From Kitasatospora sp. MAP5-34 (GTDB taxonomy: Bacteria > Actinomycetota > Actinomycetes > Streptomycetales > Streptomycetaceae): DNA of 40,475 bases. A program made the position numbers and the translations under genes. Position 1 is the stretch's first letter. Each line of letters opens with the position of its first letter. Under the pieces are notes generated by a model, which made no database searches, had not been told where the DNA came from, and worked only from the letters and a program-made list of their open reading frames with translations. Below, in pieces: positions 1 through 8,738 of this stretch. The stretch covers positions 1 to 40,475 of the forward strand of contig NZ_JARXZC010000052.1 in the NCBI RefSeq assembly GCF_029894335.1, in the 5' to 3' direction.

Positions 1-144
1 CCTGCTAGCAATCACGTCCCCGACCAGCCCGAGCACCCCGCCTCCGGCCCACACCAGCCCCGTGACCTGCACGTTCAGGTTGGCAATTGCCCATTGGTTG
101 AGCGCCGTCCAGCGGCTCGGTTTGTGATGAGAATGTCGGCCCAT
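1..144 (-). CDS. Partial small hydrophobic protein, N-terminus only
   Basis: A reading frame opens with ATG at position 144 and stays open to the left edge, so only 48 codons are visible. After a basic, His-rich start (MGRHSHHKPSRW) the chain becomes hydrophobic (VTGLVWAGGGVLGLVGDV), as in a small membrane protein. No family is recognised and no convincing ribosome binding site precedes the ATG. The frame begins right beside an IS630-like remnant, so it may be chance or a damaged gene. Codon third positions are GC-rich, which gives modest support. Confidence 0.35.
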   Translation of the reverse strand, partial: MGRHSHHKPSRWTALNQWAIANLNVQVTGLVWAGGGVLGLVGDVIASR

Positions 145-174
145 CGGAAGATCACCCGACCGAGAACCCCCGTT

Positions 175-283
175 CGAGCGGCAGTCGAATTTGGGTCCAG
201 TGCCTCGAACCCCCGCTCGTTGAACGCATGGATCACGTCGCGCACGTAGTCGGCGCTGACTGCATCAACGAGGTGATGTCCGG
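175..283 (-). pseudogene. IS630-type transposase N-terminal fragment
   Basis: On the minus strand this stretch translates to HHLVDAVSADYVRDVIHAF followed by NERGFEALDP. That is the helix-turn-helix tail typical of streptomycete IS630-family transposases (YVRDVIHAFNERG followed by ALDPKWSGGRP in intact copies). The frame loses the family pattern after the ALDP motif and nothing of the DDE domain follows, so this is a short remnant. Assignment is from memory of the family motif. Confidence 0.55.
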
Positions 284-372
284 CACCGACTGGCCTGCGC
301 GGACACCGTCACGGCGTGTGGTCGCGGCGCTGACGGTCGCTGACGGATCGTCTGCCAGAGGAATTGCCCGCC

Positions 373-707
373 ATGGAAGCCACGCTGGAAGTGGGGACGG
401 TGCTGGACGGCGAGGTCTGCGCCGTCGTCGACGGGCAGCTGGAGTTCAGCGGGCTGCTGCGGTGGTTTCGGAGGGCAGGGTCCAGGCCACCTACCGGCCG
501 CAGCGGCCCGGTTTCCACCTGTACAGCATCAGCCTGCCTGCCGATGGTGTGGACGGGCTGGGCGTACCGACCCGGCTTGAGGTCCAGGGCGGGCTGCGCG
601 CCACCGGGTCCCCCGCTTCCGACCGGCCGGTCCAGTTGCTGAACCTGCCGGGGCTGGACGTGCCGCCGCCTGTCTACCCCGACGGGCCGGTCACCGTCGA
701 GGAATAG
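373..707 (+). pseudogene. Frameshifted conserved hypothetical protein
   Basis: Translation from ATG 373 gives MEATLEVGTVLDGEVCAVVD and continues to about position 465. There the sensible reading jumps to another frame and goes on with VQATYRPQRPGFHLYSISLP to the stop at 707 (end PVTVEE). Together the two frames would make one protein of about 110 residues. The GFHLYSISLP...GLG.PT.L pattern recalls the N-terminal domain of DsbD-type thiol:disulfide proteins, but only weakly. One indel near 465 explains the break; a sequencing error is equally possible. No signal peptide is visible. Confidence 0.5.
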
Positions 708-757
708 TCAAGAGTTGTGGTTCGAGCTTCCGCGCGATCCGGGATATCAACCGGTGT

Positions 758-1786
758 CTATGGGCGCTGTGATGGGACTGGTGGGAGCGTGGGCCAGCGG
801 GCGAGCATGCGTTGGCGCATGTCCGTGCTGAGTCTGCTGAGGCCGCTCAGGTCGGCGCGGTCGGCAGTCGTCTGGCCGACGACACCGAGCCGGTGGACGA
901 GCCGTTGCCGGGCGGTCGCGGTGCCCCACTTCCAGTCCCTGTCCGGGATCCGGGCCAGGTGGTCAGTGGTTCCGCGGTGGGCCCTCTCAACCAGCGCGTC
1001 GCCTCGTAGCAGCCACCCGGCGCACGCGTCTGCGAGATCGCCGTGGAGTTCGGTGCCGGTCGCGGTGCGCCATGCCATGCGGTAGGCGGTCTCCGCCCGG
1101 TCCAGAAGTGGAGCGGATGCCGCAGTGACACACCAGCATGTCGGGAAGCCGATGCGCAGGTAGGCGAGCTCCACCAGTCCGCTGCCCAGGGAGGCCTGTT
1201 CGAAGTCGATGAACCTGATCCCGCTGGTGGTGTGCAGGTCATTGCCGGGGCATGGATCTCCGTGGAGAAGGGCATGCCCCGGTGCCCGGCCGAGCCGGTG
1301 CACGAGGTCGTCGAGCTCGCCGGACACGCCAGGCGCGACGGGAACCTCAAGAGCCTCGGCCAGCCTGAGGAAGGAGTCGACGTCGGCCTGGACTGGGCCC
1401 AGCCAGCGGGGAAGTACTCCGACGTCCTGCGGGCCGGTGGTGGCGTGCAGCCGGGCCAGTGCCGCCGCGTAGTCGACGATCCAGTCGCTGGACGGGCGTT
1501 GGTGGTCCAGATGCTCCAGGACCAGCACCCGCTCGCCGGGATCGGTGGCCAGTAGTGCGGGTACCACGGGGGTGTCGGCTCGGGCGGCGAGCCGCAGCGC
1601 GGCCACCTCGCGGGCGTACCGCTCCCCGGCGTCGGGACCGTCGACGATCTGCTTCACCACCGCCGGTGCCCCGGCCAGCTCGACGCGCCACACACGTGAG
1701 CGCGGGCTGCTGCCCAGGCGCCGGGAGCGCCTGGGTGAGCCCAGTTCGGCCCGTAACTCGTCCCCGAACGGCAGTCGCGACCACAT
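758..1786 (-). CDS. Aminoglycoside phosphotransferase-fold kinase
   Basis: A 342-residue soluble protein of the APH/choline kinase fold. It would transfer phosphate from ATP to a small-molecule hydroxyl; the substrate cannot be told from sequence. Visible features are a candidate ATP-binding Lys in PAVVKQ (about residue 45), the catalytic loop HGDPCPGND (His175, Asp177, Asn182) and the metal-binding Asp194 in RFIDFEQASLG. The ATG at 1786 is chosen because GGAAGGA lies just upstream; the frame is open 119 codons further up, but that part reads as low-complexity noise. The gene stands alone between decayed sequences. Proteins like this are often annotated as aminoglycoside resistance, but most have unknown substrates. 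Confidence 0.85.
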   Translation of the reverse strand: MWSRLPFGDELRAELGSPRRSRRLGSSPRSRVWRVELAGAPAVVKQIVDGPDAGERYAREVAALRLAARADTPVVPALLATDPGERVLVLEHLDHQRPSSDWIVDYAAALARLHATTGPQDVGVLPRWLGPVQADVDSFLRLAEALEVPVAPGVSGELDDLVHRLGRAPGHALLHGDPCPGNDLHTTSGIRFIDFEQASLGSGLVELAYLRIGFPTCWCVTAASAPLLDRAETAYRMAWRTATGTELHGDLADACAGWLLRGDALVERAHRGTTDHLARIPDRDWKWGTATARQRLVHRLGVVGQTTADRADLSGLSRLSTDMRQRMLARWPTLPPVPSQRP

Positions 1787-1948
1787 GAGCTCATCCTTCC
1801 ACGCGGGTGAACAACTCTGCGGCTGCGGCGGGTAACTGGCGGCGCAGTTCACGCCGCGGTTGCTTGCGGCCGTTCGACCAGGATCCCGCGTTCGAAGGGG
1901 CGCCGGCGGGCTGGAGTCCGGACCATCAAGATCAACACGGAGAGCGCC

Positions 1949-2182
1949 ATGGCCGACCACAGCACCCCACCGCCACGGCGCCCCGGCCGCCCGCGCGGAA
2001 CCAGGCCCGGTGACGACGGCCTGACCGACCGCCAGCGCTCCATCGTGACCGCGATCCGCACCGCCACCACCGGCTACCCGTCTTCCATACGCGAGATCGG
2101 CACGGCTGTCGGCCTCACCAGAACCTCCTCCGCTATCCCGCAATACCGGCGCCTATATCCGCTGGCGCAACGCTCGCGCTGA
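1949..2182 (+). CDS. LexA-type DNA-binding domain, standalone or truncated
   Basis: A 77-residue product starting at ATG 1949, preceded by GGAGA. Residues 12-60 match the N-terminal winged helix of actinobacterial LexA: a GRPRG basic lead, GLTDRQRSIV, then YPSSIREIGTAVGLTRTSS, corresponding to the LexA recognition-helix segment. The rest of the helix-turn-helix and the whole S24 autoprotease domain are missing, and the tail (IPQYRRLYPLAQRSR) has no family resemblance. Either it is a truncated lexA-like gene or a small accessory DNA binder. It is not the chromosomal SOS repressor, because the cleavage site and Ser/Lys dyad are absent. Sequence just downstream looks like a transposase tail. Confidence 0.55.
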   Translation: MADHSTPPPRRPGRPRGTRPGDDGLTDRQRSIVTAIRTATTGYPSSIREIGTAVGLTRTSSAIPQYRRLYPLAQRSR

Positions 2183-2250
2183 ACTGAAGAACAACTTCGC
2201 CCCCGACTCACCTGTTCGCACATGGACAGAAAACCCCGCCCAGGCCGCAG
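2139..2250 (+). pseudogene. Possible transposase C-terminal remnant
   Basis: In a frame different from the overlapping LexA-like gene, this stretch reads RNTGAYIRWRNARAELKNNF and then SPVRTWTENPAQAA. The YIRWRNARA and RTWTEYP-like motifs recall the C-terminal end of some IS630-family transposases. There is no catalytic region upstream. The call rests on motif memory alone, so confidence is low. Confidence 0.25.
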
Positions 2251-2367
2251 GACATGGCTCTACGATCGCCGTACGAGTGACCGCAGCCTGGCCGGTCCAG
2301 CCTGTGAAGAAGACGATGCTGTGCATGGCCTTGCCCGAAACGGCTTCGGCTATCCAAGAGGAGCACG

Positions 2368-3108
2368 ATGGCCACGATCGCCAGATCGACTCACGAATGG
2401 GCCACTGAACGACTCAGTTGCTACGAGGTGACGCCAAGTCAGGAAGTGGCCGAGCAGGAGTGCATCGTCCTCATGCACGGCGGGGGCAGGGGAGACAGCA
2501 AAGAGCCGAGCCTTCCGCTTGCCGTGGATCTTGCAGCGCAGGGATACCGAGTGCTCGGCCTTGACTTCACCGGAAGTGGCGAGAGTTCGGGGCAATGGTC
2601 TGAGCTGACCCTCAACCGCCGCAGAGACCAGGCCGCCTCCCTCATCGAGAGCCGACTGCCTGCACACGCCCCGCTGATCCTCGTCGGCTTCAGCATGAGC
2701 GGCCAGACCGCCGCAGACCTGATCAGCCGATTCGACGAGCGGGTTGAGTGCCTGGCCCTTTGTGCTCCAGGCATCTACTCACGTACTTTGCGAGACGTCC
2801 CTTTCGGAGACGAGTCGTTCGGCGACCTGGTCTTCCACCGACCGGAACTGTGGCCGGATAGCCCAGCCTTGGACACTCTGGCGGCGTTCCGGGGCCGGAT
2901 CGTACTGGTACTCCCTGAGCACGACGAGATGGTTCCACCCGGGATGGCAGCCCTCGTCGAGGAGAACCTGCGCGCCAACCCTCGGTCCGCAACGCTGGTT
3001 CTTGACGGTGCGGGACATCTACTCGACCAATGGCTGGCCGAACACCCGAAGGACCGCAAGCGCGTGATCAAGAGTTTGCTGTCACCGCCTCCGGCAACCC
3101 GGCCCTGA
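2368..3108 (+). CDS. Alpha/beta hydrolase
   Basis: A 246-residue cytoplasmic alpha/beta-hydrolase fold protein. The oxyanion-hole segment is MHGGGRGDS (residues 36-44). The nucleophile elbow is GFSMSG with Ser109; the last residue of the usual GxSxG is Ser instead of Gly. The acid is Asp186 in PEHDEMVPP and the catalytic His217 is in DGAGHLLD, so the triad is complete. It probably acts as an esterase or peptidase on a small substrate; the LDFTGSGES strand is typical of the serine aminopeptidase/dienelactone hydrolase group. AGAGGAG sits well placed before ATG 2368. It has no operon partner. Confidence 0.85.
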   Translation: MATIARSTHEWATERLSCYEVTPSQEVAEQECIVLMHGGGRGDSKEPSLPLAVDLAAQGYRVLGLDFTGSGESSGQWSELTLNRRRDQAASLIESRLPAHAPLILVGFSMSGQTAADLISRFDERVECLALCAPGIYSRTLRDVPFGDESFGDLVFHRPELWPDSPALDTLAAFRGRIVLVLPEHDEMVPPGMAALVEENLRANPRSATLVLDGAGHLLDQWLAEHPKDRKRVIKSLLSPPPATRP

Positions 3109-3459
3109 GCCGACTCGGATCCGAGCCACTGATCAAGCCCCGTTTCGTCCGAGGTCAACTCTCCGCCTACCAACCCATCCCCGCCGACCACGCCACCATC
3201 CTCGGCAAAGTCGTCGCCGTGCTGCGCAGACTCCGACACCGGCACACCGGCACACCGGCGACCGGAGCCGCCCCCAGCCCGTGGCCCGGCGAACTTCGTC
3301 AGCAAGCCCCGTAGACGTGCCACGCAGCCCGGCTCACCCCCAGCGGAAACAGAACAACGATCCGTTGATCGCGGACCGGTCCGGCTGGCGCTGCTCCGCA
3401 GATCACCAGAGCGACAATGGTGTTGCCTCCCAGGGTGACCCTCACGCTTGAATACGACC
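3109..3459. other. Intergenic stretch without a supported gene
   Basis: About 350 bases between the hydrolase and the next gene. A short tandem of CGGCACAC units lies near 3238-3262. One plus-strand frame stays open to 3314 but has no family resemblance or good start. No promoter, hairpin or RNA gene was recognised. Confidence 0.4.
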
Positions 3460-3990
3460 ATGGAGAACCCAGTGTGGGACGCGTTGGCCACGGACGTCCG
3501 GGAGCAAGTCGACGGCCTGCTGATCAAGGGCCATCGCATCCACGCGATCAAGGTGATCCGCGACGCCAGCCCGGAGCCGGTCCCGGGCATCCATGAGTGC
3601 CTCGATCAGATCACCGACCGCTACGCCGTGCTGGGGCGCCGGTTCGACCGTGAACCGACGGCGCCGTTGAACGTCGATGCCCTGACCGCCAAGATCCGCG
3701 AGCTGCCCCGGCGCCCCGAAGCGATCGAGGCCGTATGGGACGGCGACACCCAGGGCTGGTTCGTCGAGCTGCTCGGCGTCACGACCGGGCCGAGAGCCGC
3801 CTATCACCTCGCGCTCATCCGATTCGGAACGGACATGCGCCTTTTCAACAGCTCCCTCCCCTCCTGGCCGGAGGCGGAAGAGGCGAACACGGTAGGCCGG
3901 GCGCTGGCCGAACGGCTGGGCCTGCCGTTCCACTTCGCGAGCCCCAGCACCCCGGATGACTCAACCCCACGCTGGTGGGACAGGCAGTGA
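3460..3990 (+). CDS. Hypothetical protein with L7/L12-like N-terminal motif
   Basis: A 176-residue soluble protein starting at ATG 3460 (MENPVWDALATDVREQ). The segment GHRIHAIKVIRDAS resembles the start of the ribosomal protein L7/L12 C-terminal fold (IxxIKxxRxxxGL), a module found in many small actinobacterial proteins outside the ribosome. The middle (AVWDGDTQGWFVELLGV) and the end (LPFHFASP, then DDSTPRWWDRQ) read as a real globular protein with normal codon use. I know of no assigned function. A TTG four codons upstream is a less likely start. It stands alone on the plus strand. Confidence 0.7.
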   Translation: MENPVWDALATDVREQVDGLLIKGHRIHAIKVIRDASPEPVPGIHECLDQITDRYAVLGRRFDREPTAPLNVDALTAKIRELPRRPEAIEAVWDGDTQGWFVELLGVTTGPRAAYHLALIRFGTDMRLFNSSLPSWPEAEEANTVGRALAERLGLPFHFASPSTPDDSTPRWWDRQ

Positions 3991-4259
3991 TCCCGCGACC
4001 TCACGGCACGTGCCGGCCGCGACGCGGCAAGAATCGGACCCCGGCGACGTCCTCGCCCCGCCCAAGCAGGGCAGCGTCCCCCGAGCCAACAGGTTGAGGG
4101 CCATCGCGTAGGTCCGCAGCCGTGCCTCCGTGAATCGGCAGCGGGCTTGGAGATCGGCGAACCTGGGTCCTCGGCCCGCTCGCGGACCCGCCTACGGCCT
4201 GCCCGAGCCGGACGGAACCGACCGGCTGCACCGCAACGCGCGTGGCACGTCGGACAAGG

Positions 4260-4457
4260 TCACGGCGCTGGTCCTGACCGTGATGGCCTCGTACCGCGAC
4301 CACGTGCGCAGTCGGCTCGCGAGTCCTGGCGCAGCGCCCCCGTTGAGGTCCGCCGGATCGCTGTTCTGCAGTTGCTGATCACATATTGCAGCTCGATCGG
4401 GTCGCAGGCGGGCCGGCTCAGCCCCGTGCAGACCGTTTCCCTGATCCGCCGCGCCAT
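4260..4457 (-). CDS. Possible small protein behind a strong ribosome binding site
   Basis: ATG 4457 on the minus strand is preceded by a perfect AGGAGG at good spacing, the best Shine-Dalgarno in this part of the window. The frame gives 65 residues, MARRIRETVCTGLSRPACDP and so on. After about residue 22 the composition becomes Arg-rich and unconvincing, while the neighbouring frame (LQNSDPADLNGGAAPGLAS, RTWSRYEAITVRTSAV) looks protein-like. The real gene may therefore carry a frameshift near 4390 and once ran further left. No family is recognised. Confidence 0.35.
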   Translation of the reverse strand: MARRIRETVCTGLSRPACDPIELQYVISNCRTAIRRTSTGALRQDSRADCARGRGTRPSRSGPAP

Positions 4458-4696
4458 CCCGGTCACCTCCTGACGTCGGTTTATCCAGGTGGAGACGTTC
4501 ATCGGGGGCGGCCTGCAGCGTCTACACCGCAACCTCTCACCGAACAGCACATGCGGCCCCCGGGTGCCCGGCCGCATGAACCACACGACCCGCACCCCCT
4601 GTCGCCGCGTCATCACGGTGCCGCGCTGCTCAGGATTCGGGTTTCTGGCTCCGGTCGCATTTCCATGAACGATCTTGAGCAGATGCGGGTGGCAGC

Positions 4697-5519
4697 GTGG
4701 GTGTCGCCAGTCGCGTCCTGATCAACGTGTGGGTCCTGTCCGGACACGGCCTTCGTCACGTGCGGCTGCCAGCAGTGTTGGTGATCGTCGGGCTGGGGTT
4801 GTCGGGAGGCAGGAGTTCCACGGCGAGGGCCACAGCCTGCTCGGCGGTGTCGACTTCGCCGACCAGGCTCGCGAGACGTCGCACCCGCCCCGGTCTTCGC
4901 AGCGCCGGTCGACCATCCCACTGAGAGCAACCCGATCTCAGTGGCGGTGGGTGACGTCAACGGGGACGGGCACCCGGACCTGGCCGTCGCCAACGTCCTC
5001 TCCGACACGGTGTCCGTGCTGTTGGGCCACGGTGACGGTACGTTCGCAAACAAGGTCGACTATCCCACCGGGCACAACCCGAACTCGGTGGTGGTGGGTG
5101 ATTTCACCGGGGACGGGCACCTGGACCTCGTCACCGCCAACTACGGTGCGAACACGGTGTCCGTGCTGTTGGGTCGCGGGGACGGCACTTTTGCCGGCAA
5201 CGTCGACTACCCCACCGGGATCAATACAGCCTCGGTGGCGGTGGGTGACTTCAGCGGGGATGGCGAGCTCGATCTCGTCACCGCCAATGACGCTTCGAAT
5301 ACGGTGTCGGTACTGCTGGGCGACGGGGACGGTACCTTCGCGCCCAAGGTCGACTACCCCACCGGGAACAGCCCGTTCTCGTTGGCGGTGGGTGATTTCA
5401 CAGGTCAGCCGGGCCGATCGCGGTGGCGTCGTCCTTCGGGTCAGGGCGGGTTGGGATGCTTGTTCCTGCGGCGGTGGGAGAACTGCTCCCGGGTGGTCTG
5501 CCAGCGCAGTCGCATTTGA
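4697..5519 (+). pseudogene. Decayed FG-GAP/VCBS repeat protein
   Basis: From about 4890 to 5402 one frame encodes just over three FG-GAP/VCBS repeats of roughly 46 residues. Each has the calcium-loop pattern VAVGDxxGDGxxDLVTAN, then TVSVLLGxGDGTFA and VDYPTG. Such repeats build secreted or surface beta-propellers. A hydrophobic segment in another frame near 4760-4815 (LPAVLVIVGLGLSGG) could be the lost signal peptide, so at least one frameshift separates it from the repeats. The last repeat stops abruptly at VGDFTG (5402). Beyond that the frame only reads the antisense of the convergent BrkB gene until the stop at 5519. A full propeller needs about seven repeats, so this is a truncated relic. 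Confidence 0.65.
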
Positions 5520-6280
5520 CCGAGGACGTTATCCCATTCCTGACGGACCTCGTCATCCGGCGGTCGCTCGCCTCGACGGATACGGTCGAGTTCGTCGCGA
5601 ACCTCCCGCCCGAGCGCTGCGGACCCGACAATGACGAACATTGCGCAGAAGAGGGCTGAGAGCATCGCGAAGACGGCACCCACCGCGCCATATCGTGTGG
5701 CGTAGGAGCTGAAAAGGTGCGGCAGGTAGAAGGTCGCGCCCATCGAAGAGACCGCCGTGAGAGGGGCGGTGACAACACCGAACGGCAGGAGGTCCTGCCA
5801 GAGAATCCGCTTGGCGGAAAGGACCGAGCCGCTCCAGACGAAGAAGACCGCCGTCAGCGGCACCACAACCAGGGATGCGGCCAGCTCCAGACGCCCGCGG
5901 CCGAGAACGGCGTGAAGCCACGAAGTGGCCGCCAAGTACCCGAGGAGGGCAAGCGCCCACCTCAGGCCGTTCGGTGTGTTGCGGACGCTGAGCGGACTCA
6001 GCTCCCAGATCTGCTCGAACAACCGTTGCATCGCCCGCGTGAAGCTCAACACCGAGACCATCAGGAACAAGGTCCCGAAGATGCCCACACCCGCGCTTGT
6101 GGAGGTGAAGATCTGTCTGACCGCCTCCGCCCCTCCACCGGTGAGGCCGTAGCGGTCGATAGTGCGGTCCGCAACGTCCTTGCCACCCAAGCGGGTCAGG
6201 ACGGCACCGCAGAGAATCGCGAGCGGGATGAGGGCCGTCAGCGCGCCAGACGCGAGCGCCATCGACCGGTCGAACCCCAC
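5441..6280 (-). CDS. YihY/BrkB-family membrane protein
   Basis: A polytopic membrane protein of the YihY/BrkB (formerly 'ribonuclease BN-like') family. The segment FDRSMALASGALTALIPLAI at the start of the first membrane helix is the family signature, followed by about six hydrophobic segments and a charged tail (RRGERPPDDEVRQEWDN). The family's role is poorly defined (envelope, possible exporter). The first standard in-frame start is GTG 6280, but clear family sequence continues upstream (TLTFWLRPGFALRVVNRFQK) to about 6376, where an ACG codon follows AGGAGG. The real N-terminus is therefore probably 32 codons longer, with an ACG start or a mutated ATG. It converges on the truncated VCBS gene. 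Confidence 0.85.
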   Translation of the reverse strand: MGFDRSMALASGALTALIPLAILCGAVLTRLGGKDVADRTIDRYGLTGGGAEAVRQIFTSTSAGVGIFGTLFLMVSVLSFTRAMQRLFEQIWELSPLSVRNTPNGLRWALALLGYLAATSWLHAVLGRGRLELAASLVVVPLTAVFFVWSGSVLSAKRILWQDLLPFGVVTAPLTAVSSMGATFYLPHLFSSYATRYGAVGAVFAMLSALFCAMFVIVGSAALGREVRDELDRIRRGERPPDDEVRQEWDNVLGQMRLRWQTTREQFSHRRRNKHPNPP

Positions 6281-6483
6281 GATCTTCTGGAAGCGGTTGA
6301 CGACGCGCAGCGCGAAGCCCGGACGCAGCCAGAACGTCAGCGTTCTGATCAGGCGCTCGCGGTCGATCGGTGCCGTATCCCCTCCTCGGACCTGGGAGTT
6401 CGTAACACGTCGAGACTAGCCCGACGCCCCGGCATCCGACGGCTACGACGCGGACCTCCGCATGCAAACCCTCGTCACCGTCC

Positions 6484-6517
6484 GCGGCCCGGCAGGAGAG
6501 GTCTCCTGCCGGGCCGC
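6484..6517. terminator. Perfect 16-bp hairpin, terminator-like
   Basis: Arms 6484-6499 and 6502-6517 pair perfectly around a GG centre, so the folded loop would be slightly larger. There is no T-run, as is usual for actinobacterial terminators. It lies upstream of both the BrkB gene and the 6794 gene, so it does not clearly end either. It may mark the end of a lost gene or shield the two promoters from each other. Confidence 0.6.
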
Positions 6518-6793
6518 CGCGCGCTCCCCAGGCATCGGAAAGACAGGCATGGAAAGAGGGGAGCGCCTGCTCATCATCTGTGACTGAGCGCGCCAGCTGG
6601 CGGGCTTCGCCGACTGGCATGTGGGCGCCCGGGGGCTCGTGGGTGGTTGTAACGCGCCTCGGGTGCAGCTCCACTGTCGCTCCTGCGGGTGGTTTGCCCC
6701 GTGGGGCCTTCCAGGCATTTGTGCGCATCCGTACGGTCTTTGCTGTCCGGGCTTGTCGATGCCGGGTGACGCTGGCTGGTGAGAGGAGTTCGC

Positions 6794-7213
6794 ATGTTCC
6801 GGAGCAAGAGGGTCCGCGCGGTGGCGTGCTCGGGCGCGGTGCTGGGCCTGGTTGTGGGTGGGGTGTGGACCGGGGTGGCGGTGGCGGCTCCGCCCGGAGC
6901 GACGAAGGCGATCGCCCCCTACGCGCAGGCGGCCGCAGTGGTCAACTCGGACGGCAGCGTCAACCGGTCCAAGGGCATCGCCGGTGTCACCAAGCCCGCC
7001 GTCGGCAGGTACTGCGTCGAGCTGGAGGACAAGGAGGTGGACGTGACCAGGCTTGTCCCCGTCGCGACCCTGCAGTACACGTCCTTCGAGTACGGCATCC
7101 GCATCTCGATGTGGCCGGACCCCACCTGCGGCAACCGCACCGACACCTTCCTCGTCATCACCGGAAAGACCAACGTCTGGGAGGACCGGGCGTTCTCCAT
7201 CGTCATCCCCTGA
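6794..7213 (+). CDS. Small secreted protein, unknown function
   Basis: A 139-residue product with a classical signal peptide: basic start MFRSKRVRA, hydrophobic core SGAVLGLVVGGVWTGVAVA, and likely cleavage after AVA-A near residue 31. The mature part is about 105 residues with two Cys (RYCVELED and DPTCGNRTD) that could form one disulfide. ATG 6794 is chosen because GAGAGGAG precedes it; an in-frame start 15 bases upstream is less likely. It is followed 134 bases later by the I36-type inhibitor gene in the same direction, so the two may be co-expressed. No family is recognised. Confidence 0.75.
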   Translation: MFRSKRVRAVACSGAVLGLVVGGVWTGVAVAAPPGATKAIAPYAQAAAVVNSDGSVNRSKGIAGVTKPAVGRYCVELEDKEVDVTRLVPVATLQYTSFEYGIRISMWPDPTCGNRTDTFLVITGKTNVWEDRAFSIVIP

Positions 7214-7347
7214 CGGCCCTGGCCGGGGTGCTGTGCCAGTCGGCCCGGTTGGGCTGAGTGGTGGTTTCTGTTCACCCGCGATCCTTCTCCGTCTGTCCAG
7301 AGCGGCGCGGCTGCTCCGGACAGCCGACGAGGAAAAGGAGCTTTGCC

Positions 7348-7728
7348 ATGCGACGCATCCACTCGTTCGTCATCGCCACGGTCGCCCTGGTAGCCGCCTT
7401 CGGCACCGTACCCATCGCGACCGCAGCGCCCACAGCGCCCGCCCACCTGGCGTCCTTCAACTGCAATCCCGGAAAGTTCTGCATCTACAGCGACTGGGAC
7501 GGCGGCGGAACCCGCTGTCAGTGGGCACAGGACGAGGTTGCGAACACCGCCGACGCGTGTTCCTTCATCCGGAACGGACGGCCCGTCCGTTCCGTATGGA
7601 ACGGGACCGGGCACCGGGTGCAGTACTACACCCAGACCAACTACCACGCACGCGTCGGGTCCACCCGGCCCGGACACGGGGGCAACCTGATGGGCAGCTA
7701 CCAGATCCGCTCCTTCAAACCCCAGTAG
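7348..7728 (+). CDS. Secreted peptidase inhibitor, I36 family
   Basis: A 126-residue secreted protein. A signal peptide (MRRIHSFVIATVALVAAFG, cleavage near ATAAP) is followed by the motif FCIYSDWDGGGTRCQW, then SVWNGTGHRVQYYTQTNYHA and GGNLMGSYQIRSFKP. That is the pattern of MEROPS family I36, whose type member SMPI from Streptomyces is a beta/gamma-crystallin-like metalloprotease inhibitor. Four Cys in the mature part fit two disulfides. ATG 7348 follows AAAAGGAG. Likely role: protecting extracellular proteins or controlling the strain's own secreted proteases. The target protease cannot be told from sequence. Confidence 0.85.
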   Translation: MRRIHSFVIATVALVAAFGTVPIATAAPTAPAHLASFNCNPGKFCIYSDWDGGGTRCQWAQDEVANTADACSFIRNGRPVRSVWNGTGHRVQYYTQTNYHARVGSTRPGHGGNLMGSYQIRSFKPQ

Positions 7729-7742
7729 GGTTGTTGAAGGGG

Positions 7743-7985
7743 ATGCGGCTGCGTCGCCGCCCTCGGCGAAGCGGTCCGCGCGGCACCATCCCGTCCACGG
7801 TCTTCTCCTCTGCTCGGGGAGGGGGCGGCACCTTCGCCGACGTCTCGGCGTTCCTGGACGGCACGGTCGACGCCACCGACCGCGAGGCGCTCGCGCAAGC
7901 GGTCCAGGAGCTGCGCAAGCGACTGGACGCCCCGCAGCCGCCGAACGCCTGGGCGGCCGGTCACTACGGCTTCCCCAAGCCCTGA
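7743..7985 (+). CDS. Small unrecognised protein
   Basis: An 80-residue frame from ATG 7743 (after AAGGGG), starting 15 bases after the inhibitor stop. An Arg-rich start (MRLRRRPRRSGPRG) is followed by an acidic helical segment (TFADVSAFLDGTVDATDREA, LAQAVQELRKRLDAP) and a PPNAWAAGHYGFPKP tail. The second half has the codon use and amphipathic pattern of a real protein; the first 25 residues are less convincing. It could be a truncated C-terminus of something longer. No family is recognised. Confidence 0.45.
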   Translation: MRLRRRPRRSGPRGTIPSTVFSSARGGGGTFADVSAFLDGTVDATDREALAQAVQELRKRLDAPQPPNAWAAGHYGFPKP

Positions 7986-8042
7986 GCCACCGTCACACCA
8001 TTGAGCGGTCTTCCCGGTCCCGAGGCGGGGAAGACTGCCACC

Positions 8043-8734
<692 letters not shown>

Positions 8735-8738
<4 letters not shown>

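Noticed and set aside
697..711. GTCGAGGAATAGTC occurs here and again near 34468
   Set aside because: A 14-base match without extension on either side; not enough to call a repeat or junction.
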